Position numbers and translations under genes: made by a program. A model generated the notes under the pieces. The model was not told where the DNA came from. It ran no database searches and worked only from the letters and a program-made list of their open reading frames with translations. This document shows, one piece after another, positions 56,815-64,000 of a stretch of DNA of 64,000 nucleotides (positions within the stretch are counted from its first letter, which is position 1; each line of letters starts with the position of its first letter). The stretch is taken from positions 1 to 64,000 of the forward strand of contig JAAETJ010000282.1 in assembly GCA_024228495.1 (NCBI GenBank), given 5' to 3'. Origin of the DNA: a bacterium. GTDB lineage: Bacteria > Pseudomonadota > Alphaproteobacteria > Rhizobiales > JAKIUO01.

Positions 56815-58092
56815 TTAGAGCACGAGTAGGCGGACATCTTCAAGGATCTGGCACATGCGGCGGGTAAAGCGAGCGGCCAAAGCCCCATCAATGACGCGGT
56901 GATCATATGACACGCAAAGCGGTAGCATGTTGCGAGGCTTGAACTCACTTCCATCCCAGACCGGTCTGATCGAGGAGCGCACAACGCCGAGGATAGCCAC
57001 TTCTGGCGCTGAAACAATCGGCGTGAAATGCGTGCCGCCAATGCCACCGAGGCTGGAGATGGAGAAGGTTGCACCCTGGATGTCGGCCGGTGTAATCTTG
57101 CCATCACGCATTCTTGCGGACACATCGCCCAGTTCCCTGGACATTTCGATGATGCCCTTGCGGTCGACGTCCTTGATCACTGGCACGACAAGGCCATCAG
57201 GTGTATCGACCGCGACGCCGATGTTGTAATATTTTTTCAAGATCAGCGCGTCTTTCTCGGGCGATAGCGACGAGTTGAAGACCGGATATTCCTTCAAGCA
57301 GGCGCAGGCGGCCTTCAACAGGAAAGCCAGCATGGTGACGCGATAGCCGTCTGATTTGGCCTTTGCGTCAAGCTCCTTGCGGTATTGGTCAAGCTCGGTG
57401 ATGTCGGCTTCGTCCGCGTGAGTGACATGCGGCACATTGAGCCAGGCGCGATGTAGATGCGGCCCCGAGAGTTTCTTGAGCCGCGACAGCGGCAGCGTTT
57501 CAATCGTGCCGAACTTGCCGAAGTCTTGCGCCGGGATTTCTGGAATGCCGGAACCGCTGGCAGGCGCCGTGGCAGCAGCAGCGCCGGTCAATGCCCGTTT
57601 GACGTCGCCCTTGGTGATTCGGCCTTTGTCACCGGTGCCCTTGAGCTTTGTGAGGTCGACCCCCAATTCGCGGGCTATCATGCGCACCGATGGTCCGGCA
57701 TGGGCGTTGCCGAAATCGATGGGCGGTGGCAGACTGGTGCTTGAACTAGCAGCTGCTGCCAGAGTAGATACTGCAGGGGTTGCAGTAGCGGATGCCGCGG
57801 GAGTTGCGGCCGCTTGGGACTCGACAGACGCTGCACTATCGGCCGCCGCTTCGCTACCGCCTTCAAGCTTCGCGATGACACTGCCTTTCGACACTTTGTC
57901 GCCAAGCTTGATCAGCACTTCGGCGATTTTACCGGCAAAGGGAGCAGGCACCTCCATGCTTGCCTTATCGCTTTCCAGCGTCACCAGTGGGTCTTCGGCT
58001 TCGATCGTATCTCCGGGAGCTATGTGAATTTCAATGACGGGGACGTCTTCGAAATCGCCGATGTCAGGAACCTTGATGTCTGTTGTGCTCAT
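56815..58092 (-). CDS. aceF: Dihydrolipoamide acetyltransferase (E2 of PDH)
   Basis: Core acetyltransferase of pyruvate dehydrogenase. 425 residues: one lipoyl domain (ESDKASMEVP), an Ala/Thr/Pro linker, the peripheral subunit-binding domain (SVRMIARELGVDLTKLKGTGDKGRITKGDV, about 130-170), a second linker and the catalytic domain ending in the active-site region DHRVIDGALAARF. A GTG at 58104 extends the frame but ATG at 58092 gives the normal start. Only one lipoyl domain is present, where E. coli AceF has three; the second lipoyl domain of the complex is on LpdA. Confidence 0.95.
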   Translation of the reverse strand: MSTTDIKVPDIGDFEDVPVIEIHIAPGDTIEAEDPLVTLESDKASMEVPAPFAGKIAEVLIKLGDKVSKGSVIAKLEGGSEAAADSAASVESQAAATPAASATATPAVSTLAAAASSSTSLPPPIDFGNAHAGPSVRMIARELGVDLTKLKGTGDKGRITKGDVKRALTGAAAATAPASGSGIPEIPAQDFGKFGTIETLPLSRLKKLSGPHLHRAWLNVPHVTHADEADITELDQYRKELDAKAKSDGYRVTMLAFLLKAACACLKEYPVFNSSLSPEKDALILKKYYNIGVAVDTPDGLVVPVIKDVDRKGIIEMSRELGDVSARMRDGKITPADIQGATFSISSLGGIGGTHFTPIVSAPEVAILGVVRSSIRPVWDGSEFKPRNMLPLCVSYDHRVIDGALAARFTRRMCQILEDVRLLVL

Positions 58093-58162
58093 GGTGTGTC
58101 TCACTTCGAGAAATTGAAATTAATTTTACGGGCGGCTGGCTTCGGGCCAGGGCTATGCCGGT

Positions 58163-60823
58163 TCAGGCAGTCGCTGGATCGGGTTTGTTCTTGTCGATGC
58201 CGTATTTTTTGATTGCATCGGCCACGGTTTTTAACGGTAGCTTGTTTTCATCGGCAAGCGCCTTCAAAGCGGCAACGGCGACGAAATGACGGTCGACTTC
58301 AAAATGTGAACGAAGGGCGGCGCGGAAGTCGGAGCGTCCAAAGCCGTCAGTGCCGAGTACATGATATTTATCGCGCACATAGGGGCGGATTTGCTCGGAG
58401 AATAACTTCATGTAATCGGTCGATGAAACCACCGGGCCATCGCAACCCTCTGCCAAAACCCGCGTCACAAAAGGAACTTTCGGCGACTCTTCTGGATTAA
58501 GCAGGTTCCAGCGTTCAACGGCAGCAGCTTCGCGGGCAAGCTCGGTAAAGCTTGTCACCGAATAAATATCGCTTGTTACGCCGAAGTCCTTGGCAAGCAA
58601 TTCAGCGCCGGCAATCACTTCGTTGAGGATTGCACCGGAACCCATTAGCTTAACTGTATGCCCCTCGGCTTTTCGGTCGGCGGCTTTCAATCGATAAATG
58701 CCCTTGACGATGCCCTCTGCCGCACCTTCAGGCATTGCAGGCTGCTGATAGTTCTCGTTCAGCGTCGTAATGTAGTAGAATACATCTTCTTGTTCACCGA
58801 CCATGCGGCGCAACCCGTCCTGGATGATGACCGCCAATTCATAGGCATAGGTTGGGTCATAGGAGACGCAATTGGGGATCGTCGCAGACAATAGATGGCT
58901 ATGGCCATCTTCATGCTGCAAGCCTTCGCCGTTCAATGTCGTCCGACCTGATGTCGCGCCAATTAAGAACCCGCGCGCTCTGGAGTCGCCGGCAGCCCAG
59001 GCAAGATCATGCACCCGCTGAAACCCAAACATTGAATAGTACACGTAGAAAGGAATCATCTGCACGTTTGACGTTGAGTAACTGGTTGCGCAGGCGATCC
59101 AGGAGGCCATGGCGCCCGCTTCGTTGATGCCTTCTTGCAGAACCTGGCCTTTGGGGTCCTCCTTGTAGAACATTAACTGATCGGCATCTTGCGGCTGGTA
59201 CAGCTGACCAACCTGAGAAAAGATGCCGTATTGGCGGAACATGCCTTCCATGCCGAAGGTGCGGCTTTCATCGGGCACAATCGGTACGACGCGCTTGCCA
59301 ACGCTGTTGTCACGCATCAGCGTATTCAAGATGCGCACCAATGACATCGTTGTCGAAACTTCACGTTCGCCAGACGATTCAAGCTGGCTCTTGAGCGTCT
59401 CCAGCGCCGGGACGGCAAGACACTCGTCCGACTTTTGCCGCCGCGACGGCAGATAGCCACCAAGCGCCTCGCGGCATGAGCGCAGATATTTCATCTCGGC
59501 ACTGTCTTCGTCAAAACGCAGGAATGGCAGGTTCGGCAGGTCCTCGTCGGAAATATCGACCTTCAGCCGGTCGCGGAACTGCTTTAAGGGCTCCAGCCCC
59601 ATCTTTTTGGCGCTATGGGTAATCATCTGCCCTTCGCCGGCCGAGCCCATGCCATAGCCCTTGACAGTCTTGGGTAGGATCAGCGTCGGCTGGCCCTTAT
59701 GTTCGACGGCGGCCTTATACGCGGTATAGATCTTGCGCGAGTCATGCCCGCCGCGGGTCAATGTCCATATTTTTTTGTCGGACCAGTCCGCCACCATGGC
59801 AGCGGTTTCGGGATAACGGCCAAAGAATTTTTCGCGCACATAGGCGCCATCCTTCGATTTGAAATCCTGGTATTCGCCATCAAGGCATTCTTCCATCAGC
59901 TGACGCAGCTTGCCGTCAGTATCGCGCGCCAACAGTTCGTCCCATTGTGAGCCCCACAGCACTTTGATGACATTCCAACCAGCGCCACGGAAGTTGCCTT
60001 CCAGCTCCTGCACAATCTTGCCGTTGCCGCGTACCGGACCATCGAGTCGCTGCAGATTACAATTGACAACAAAAATAAGGTTGTCGAGCTTTTCACGGCC
60101 GGCTAGAGAAATCGCACCGAGGCTCTCCGGTTCATCCATTTCACCATCGCCGCAAAAGACCCAGACCTTGCGCCCGTCCGTATCGGCAAAGCCGCGATGA
60201 TGCAGATATTTTAAAAACCGCGCCTGATAGATTGCCATCAAGGGGCCAAGGCCCATGGACACTGTCGGGAACTGCCAGAAGTCAGGCATCAACCAGGGAT
60301 GGGGATAGGACGACAATCCGTTACCATTGACTTCCTGGCGATAATTAAGGAGCTGTTCTTCGGTAAGGCGACCCTCGATGAAAGCACGGGCGTATATGCC
60401 GGGGGAGGAATGGCCCTGGTATAGAATGAGGTCGCCGCCATGATTTTCACTCGGTGCATGCCAGAAATGAGTAAAGCCGGTGGCATACAATGTCGCCGCC
60501 GATTGGAATGATGCGATGTGACCACCCAGATCTGAGTTGACCTTGTTGGCTTTCATCACGATTGCCGCCGCGTTCCAGCGAATGGCGGCGCGGATTTTTT
60601 CTTCCAATTCGCGGTTGCCGGGGTGTTCGGGCTGCGCCTCAGGCGGAATAGTGTTGATATAGGCACTGTTCGCAGCAAAGGGAACTTTGGCGCCAGATCG
60701 GCGAGCAGTCGCGACGACTTCGCTCAAGATATCGTCCGCCGCCCCTGTACCTTCAAATGTGATCACCGAGTTGATTGCATCGTTCCATTCCTTGCGGACG
60801 GCAATATCGTCTATTCCAGCCAT
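58163..60823 (-). CDS. aceE: Pyruvate dehydrogenase E1, homodimeric type
   Basis: Thiamine-diphosphate E1 decarboxylating pyruvate and acetylating lipoyl-E2. At 886 residues it is the single-chain AceE type, not the alpha/beta (PdhA/PdhB) type. The cofactor motif GDGEMDEPESLGAISLA...NLIFVVNCN is present, as are GHSSPGIYARAF and the C-terminal GTDGFGRSD. GGAGAA precedes ATG at 60823. It starts 35 bp after dctM and so appears to be in one transcript with the TRAP transporter genes. Alphaproteobacteria usually have the PdhA/PdhB form, so this operon may have been acquired or may be a second PDH. Confidence 0.97.
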   Translation of the reverse strand: MAGIDDIAVRKEWNDAINSVITFEGTGAADDILSEVVATARRSGAKVPFAANSAYINTIPPEAQPEHPGNRELEEKIRAAIRWNAAAIVMKANKVNSDLGGHIASFQSAATLYATGFTHFWHAPSENHGGDLILYQGHSSPGIYARAFIEGRLTEEQLLNYRQEVNGNGLSSYPHPWLMPDFWQFPTVSMGLGPLMAIYQARFLKYLHHRGFADTDGRKVWVFCGDGEMDEPESLGAISLAGREKLDNLIFVVNCNLQRLDGPVRGNGKIVQELEGNFRGAGWNVIKVLWGSQWDELLARDTDGKLRQLMEECLDGEYQDFKSKDGAYVREKFFGRYPETAAMVADWSDKKIWTLTRGGHDSRKIYTAYKAAVEHKGQPTLILPKTVKGYGMGSAGEGQMITHSAKKMGLEPLKQFRDRLKVDISDEDLPNLPFLRFDEDSAEMKYLRSCREALGGYLPSRRQKSDECLAVPALETLKSQLESSGEREVSTTMSLVRILNTLMRDNSVGKRVVPIVPDESRTFGMEGMFRQYGIFSQVGQLYQPQDADQLMFYKEDPKGQVLQEGINEAGAMASWIACATSYSTSNVQMIPFYVYYSMFGFQRVHDLAWAAGDSRARGFLIGATSGRTTLNGEGLQHEDGHSHLLSATIPNCVSYDPTYAYELAVIIQDGLRRMVGEQEDVFYYITTLNENYQQPAMPEGAAEGIVKGIYRLKAADRKAEGHTVKLMGSGAILNEVIAGAELLAKDFGVTSDIYSVTSFTELAREAAAVERWNLLNPEESPKVPFVTRVLAEGCDGPVVSSTDYMKLFSEQIRPYVRDKYHVLGTDGFGRSDFRAALRSHFEVDRHFVAVAALKALADENKLPLKTVADAIKKYGIDKNKPDPATA

Positions 60824-60858
60824 ACTAGTATTTCTCCAATTATTGTTGCCTTGGCGAC

Positions 60859-62250
60859 TTATTTATACGCGACCGCAGGTAGCCATGTTGCCAGCCACGG
60901 GAAAGAGACGACGAGTGCCAATGCCAGCAGTTGCAAGCCGATGAAGGGAATGACTCCTTTGTAGATGTCTGTCAGCTTGATGTCCGGTGGGCAGACGCCT
61001 TTCAAATAGAATAATGCAAACCCCACAGGTGGCGTCAAGAACGAAGTTTGAAGGGTCACCGCAACCAGGATGAGGAACCAAATGAGATCGGGATTGTCGA
61101 CGACGCCGAAGCCCTCAATGCCGAGGCCGAGCGTTTTGATTACAGGAGCCATCAGCGGCAGAACAATCAACGTGATCTCGATCCAGTCAAGAATGAAGCC
61201 GAGAAGGAAGACGATGAACAAGATCGCCATGACGATGCCCAAAGGCCCAAAAGGCAGCGCCGTAAGACTGCGCTCAATGAGACTGTCGCCTCCCAGTTCG
61301 CGCAGCACGAGAGAGAAGCAGGTGGCGCCGATAAAAATCGCAAAAATATAGGCTGTTGTATTGAACGTGGACTTGCAGACTTCGAACAAGACGCCGAAGC
61401 GTAGCTTACCGTTGAATGCTGCGAGGACGGTCGCCCCAAGCGCGCCAACACCAGACGCCTCGGTTGCCGTAGTGATGCCAGCAAAAATGGACCCCAGTAC
61501 CGCCATGATCAACAGCACCGGCGGCAGGATCGCCTTGATCACATCCCAGATGATTCCGAAGTTAAGCGGCTCACGTCCCACGGGCAATGGTGCTGCAGAT
61601 GGCCGCACCAGGCCAACCAACACTAGATAGCCGACATAGAGTGCGCCCAGGATAAGTCCGGGGATGACTGCGCCCATGAACAGATCGCCGACGGATACAC
61701 CTGCTTGATCCGCCATGATGACGAGCATTATTGACGGAGGGATCAGAATTCCGAGCGTGCCTGAAGCGGCAACTGTTCCGGCGGCCAGCGACTTGGAGTA
61801 TTTCTGATCCATCATCGGTTTCAAAGACAACAAGCCGAGCAGCACCACCGAGGCGCCGATGATCCCCGTGGAGGCGGCAAGGATGACGCCCATCAGCGTT
61901 ACGGTAATCGCCAGTCCTCCGCGCAAGCCGCCGAACAGCTTTTGCATCGACGACATCATGCGGACGGCAACTCCGGACTGGTCGAGCATCAACCCCATAT
62001 ATATGAACATGGGCAAGGCGACCAGGATCCAGTTGTCCATGATCTTGTATATTCGATTGACGACCAGCCCGAGCGTTAGAAAGTCGAGGCCGGTTAACGT
62101 ATCGAGATAGATGTCCGCGAAATAGCCGATAGCACAAAATATGACACCAACACCCGCCAAAACCCAGGCGACGGGAAAGCCTGTGAATAGCAACATGATG
62201 AAGGTGAGGAACATCGCGATGACAAGATAGTCGTTGATCTCCAGAACCAT
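60859..62250 (-). CDS. dctM: TRAP transporter large permease (DctM type)
   Basis: Membrane subunit (463 residues, about 12 helices) of a sodium-dependent TRAP transporter. Recognisable DctM motifs are MFIYMGLMLDQSG, GVILAASTGIIGASVVLLG and ASGTLGILIPPSIMLVIMADQAGVSVGDLFMGAVIPG. This form is close to the TakM/mannitol-chloroaromatic group that handles 2-oxo acids. Its ATG is 3 bp after dctQ's stop and uses a GGGAGAA lying within dctQ, so the two are coupled. aceE follows. Confidence 0.95.
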   Translation of the reverse strand: MVLEINDYLVIAMFLTFIMLLFTGFPVAWVLAGVGVIFCAIGYFADIYLDTLTGLDFLTLGLVVNRIYKIMDNWILVALPMFIYMGLMLDQSGVAVRMMSSMQKLFGGLRGGLAITVTLMGVILAASTGIIGASVVLLGLLSLKPMMDQKYSKSLAAGTVAASGTLGILIPPSIMLVIMADQAGVSVGDLFMGAVIPGLILGALYVGYLVLVGLVRPSAAPLPVGREPLNFGIIWDVIKAILPPVLLIMAVLGSIFAGITTATEASGVGALGATVLAAFNGKLRFGVLFEVCKSTFNTTAYIFAIFIGATCFSLVLRELGGDSLIERSLTALPFGPLGIVMAILFIVFLLGFILDWIEITLIVLPLMAPVIKTLGLGIEGFGVVDNPDLIWFLILVAVTLQTSFLTPPVGFALFYLKGVCPPDIKLTDIYKGVIPFIGLQLLALALVVSFPWLATWLPAVAYK

Positions 62251-62253
62251 GAC

Positions 62254-62850
62254 TTATTTCTCCCTGCCCTTGACCAAAAAAGTTACGTCGTGGACCAGCC
62301 GGGACAGGGCCGCGAGAATGAGTAAGCCGAAACTTATAGGAATGACGGATTTGATGGCCCAGCGGGCGGGCAGCCCCAATGGGGCATCGGAGCGCTCATT
62401 GACGCGCCAGCTGTCGGCCAGAAAATCGAGACTGTTGTAGAAAACGACCCAAACGAAAGGGAGCAGTAGAAACAAAATGCCGAGGATTTCGATCCAGCGT
62501 TGTTTGCGCTCCGACAAATTCATGTGGACGAGGTCAACGCGGACGTGAGAGTCAGTAACCATCGCATATGACAGCCCCATCATCACGCCAAGGGCATAGA
62601 GATGCCACTGCAGTTCTTCTAAAACGACAAGGCCGTGGCGGAAACCGTAGCGCATCACCACCTGCAGGATGATCGTCGCGATGAGAACGAGTGCCAGAGT
62701 AGATATGACGGCTCCAATGCCCAAGATCATGCGGTCGATAATATTTTTGTGTTCATGCTTCGTCAGCGTATCCGTATCGTGCTCAAGCAATTCTTCGTAC
62801 TTGCGGACGACATCCTCGCCTCCGGGCGTCGGCTGATTGGGATTTGACAT
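62254..62850 (-). CDS. dctQ: TRAP transporter small permease (DctQ type)
   Basis: Four-helix membrane subunit of 198 residues. A polar, charged N-terminus of about 45 residues precedes the helices; the DctQ pattern ELQWHLYALGVMMGLSYAMVTDSHVRVDLVH is present. GGAGGAAAA stands directly before ATG at 62850. The 135-bp gap to dctP contains a strong hairpin. Confidence 0.93.
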   Translation of the reverse strand: MSNPNQPTPGGEDVVRKYEELLEHDTDTLTKHEHKNIIDRMILGIGAVISTLALVLIATIILQVVMRYGFRHGLVVLEELQWHLYALGVMMGLSYAMVTDSHVRVDLVHMNLSERKQRWIEILGILFLLLPFVWVVFYNSLDFLADSWRVNERSDAPLGLPARWAIKSVIPISFGLLILAALSRLVHDVTFLVKGREK

Positions 62851-62942
62851 TTTTCCTCCGTCCAGGCACTCCCTTCGAAATTGGGCTTAACCCGTTTTAT
62901 CCGATGCTTTTTTTGTGCAATTGGTTACTCGAAACGATGGCT

Positions 62943-62967
62943 TGCCATGGCCATGAAGGCCATGGCA
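62943..62967 (-). promoter_or_regulatory. 10-bp perfect hairpin in the dctP-dctQ gap
   Basis: TGCCATGGCC (62943-62952), a 5-base loop and GGCCATGGCA (62958-62967) form a perfect 10-bp stem just after the dctP stop. There is no T-tract right behind it on the minus strand. It may protect the 3' end of the dctP message so more binding protein than permease is made, as in many binding-protein operons. Confidence 0.6.
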
Positions 62968-62985
62968 GTTGTTCTCGCCGTTCGA

Positions 62986-64000
62986 TTATTTGCGGGGCAG
63001 GAAGGCGTTCTTTTTCCAAATCGCATAGCCTTTGCGGAACTTGGACAGGTCGTCCCAGACCTTCTTGAAGAAGGGATCCTTGGACTCCTCGGCGACAACT
63101 TCCAGCCAGGCCTTGCGGAATGTGTCCAGGTCGGACTTCTTCCACTGCATGATCTTGACGCCGTTCTTTTCGACGTTGGTGATCAGTGCTTCATGCTGAA
63201 CTGCTTCGCCTTCTGCGAGGCTGTCAGCCATTGATGCTTTGCATACGTTCTCGACGACGGCTTGCTGCTGCTCGGCCATACCATCCCAAACACCCTTGTT
63301 GATCATTAGCTCAAACACGGTCGCCTGTTGATGCCAGCCGGGGAAGTAGTTGTATTTCAGGATCTTGTGGAATCCGAGAAGCTTGTCGATCGCCGGCATG
63401 GAGAACTCAGTGGCGTCGATCGCCTTTTTCTCCAGGTTGTCGAAGATCTCACCGCCCGGCAGCAGAGCAACTGACGCGCCAAGCTTGCCTACGACCTTAC
63501 CGCCCAGACCGAAGAAGCGGATGCGCAGGCCCTTGAAGTCGTCCGCCGTCATTTCTTTTGAGTACCAGCCAGAGGTTTCAGGCGCGATGATCGCGCAAGG
63601 TAAAACCTTCACCTTATAGCCTGCCTGGTCGTACATTTCCTGGTACAGTTTCCAGCCATTGCCATAGTAGAGCCAAGCCATATATTCGCCAGCTTCCGGG
63701 CCAAAGGGTACAGCCGAGAACAAAGGCGCTGCCTTGATCTTGCCGGCCCAGTAGCCTGCCGTTGCATAACCGGCGTTAATCTTGCCGGTGGACACCGCAT
63801 CCAGGATCTCGAACGGAGCAACAAGTTTCTTGGGCTCATAGACCTTCATGACAATTGAGCCGCCGGAGGCCCGCTTCAATTCCTTGGCAACCCGCTTGAT
63901 CGGCGTGCCCAGTCCGGGCAGATGCGTCCCGAAGGCCACCGGCGTCTTGAGCAGAACCTTCTTTTGCGCGATGGCCGGAGACGCCAGCAGGGCAGTTACT
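62986..64000 (-). CDS. dctP: TRAP transporter substrate-binding protein (DctP type, TakP-like), start beyond window
   Basis: Periplasmic binding subunit; the frame continues to the window edge and shows the end of a signal peptide (ALLASPAIAQ) before the mature KKVLLKTPVAFG, so only a few N-terminal codons are missing. Over 330 residues are visible. The family core is GGKVVGKLGASVALLPGGEIFDNL followed by IDATEFSMPAIDKLLGF and FPGWHQQ, which matches the TakP branch whose known members bind pyruvate, other 2-oxo acids or lactate. With aceE, lut and pyc downstream, a lactate/pyruvate ligand is likely, but that is inference. Confidence 0.93.
   Translation of the reverse strand, partial: VTALLASPAIAQKKVLLKTPVAFGTHLPGLGTPIKRVAKELKRASGGSIVMKVYEPKKLVAPFEILDAVSTGKINAGYATAGYWAGKIKAAPLFSAVPFGPEAGEYMAWLYYGNGWKLYQEMYDQAGYKVKVLPCAIIAPETSGWYSKEMTADDFKGLRIRFFGLGGKVVGKLGASVALLPGGEIFDNLEKKAIDATEFSMPAIDKLLGFHKILKYNYFPGWHQQATVFELMINKGVWDGMAEQQQAVVENVCKASMADSLAEGEAVQHEALITNVEKNGVKIMQWKKSDLDTFRKAWLEVVAEESKDPFFKKVWDDLSKFRKGYAIWKKNAFLPRK

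Overview
The window looks like chromosomal DNA of an alphaproteobacterium, probably of the Hyphomicrobiales. The signs are: a division and cell wall (dcw) cluster that continues ftsZ-lpxC-bamD-recN-ligA, a phosphatidylcholine synthase, a 450-residue GltX, and flagellar export genes scattered among housekeeping genes. I cannot name genus or species from sequence alone.

Layout. Bases 1-60 hold the first codons of an IS5-type transposase running off the left edge. nadK (minus) and cutA (plus) follow, then a 47-residue membrane peptide. Bases 2228-8725 form an accessory module in which every product appears exported or membrane-bound: a secreted protein with a peptidoglycan-binding-like domain and a very basic tail (minus), a secreted FecR-like protein, a secreted caspase-family (C14) protease with a clear His/Cys dyad, and a CHASE2-domain membrane sensor. 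At 9199-10467 is an unrecognised membrane protein with a winged-helix-like C-terminus and a strong terminator. Next come a small secreted protein overlapping pcs, then fliQ-fliR-flhB, gltX, a zinc/cation diffusion facilitator, and a divergently transcribed RND efflux adaptor and pump. A near-perfect palindrome sits just downstream of the -10 box of a promoter in the divergent gap.

Bases 22179-23341 are an insertion-sequence graveyard with an IS30-family C-terminal remnant and a broken IS1595-family transposase. It is followed by terC and the dcw cluster: ftsI, murE, murF, mraY, murD, ftsW, murG, murC, murB, a DUF3592-like membrane gene, ddl, ftsQ, ftsA, ftsZ, then lpxC, bamD, recN, ligA. Most genes overlap by a few bases or are separated by short gaps, so they are probably co-transcribed up to a terminator after ftsZ. 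The usual head of the cluster (mraZ, rsmH, ftsL) is absent. ligA is a mosaic: a roughly 950-bp AT-rich segment inside the helix-hairpin-helix region makes the protein 875 residues long.

Bases 48441-64000 are all on the minus strand and form a three-carbon-acid metabolism block: a TRAP transporter (dctP-dctQ-dctM, TakP-like), a complete AceE-type pyruvate dehydrogenase (aceE, aceF, lpdA), the lactate oxidation operon lutA-lutB-lutC, and pyruvate carboxylase. Taken together, it would import lactate, pyruvate or another 2-oxo or hydroxy acid, oxidise lactate to pyruvate, and send pyruvate to acetyl-CoA or oxaloacetate. No tRNA, rRNA or CRISPR array was seen.
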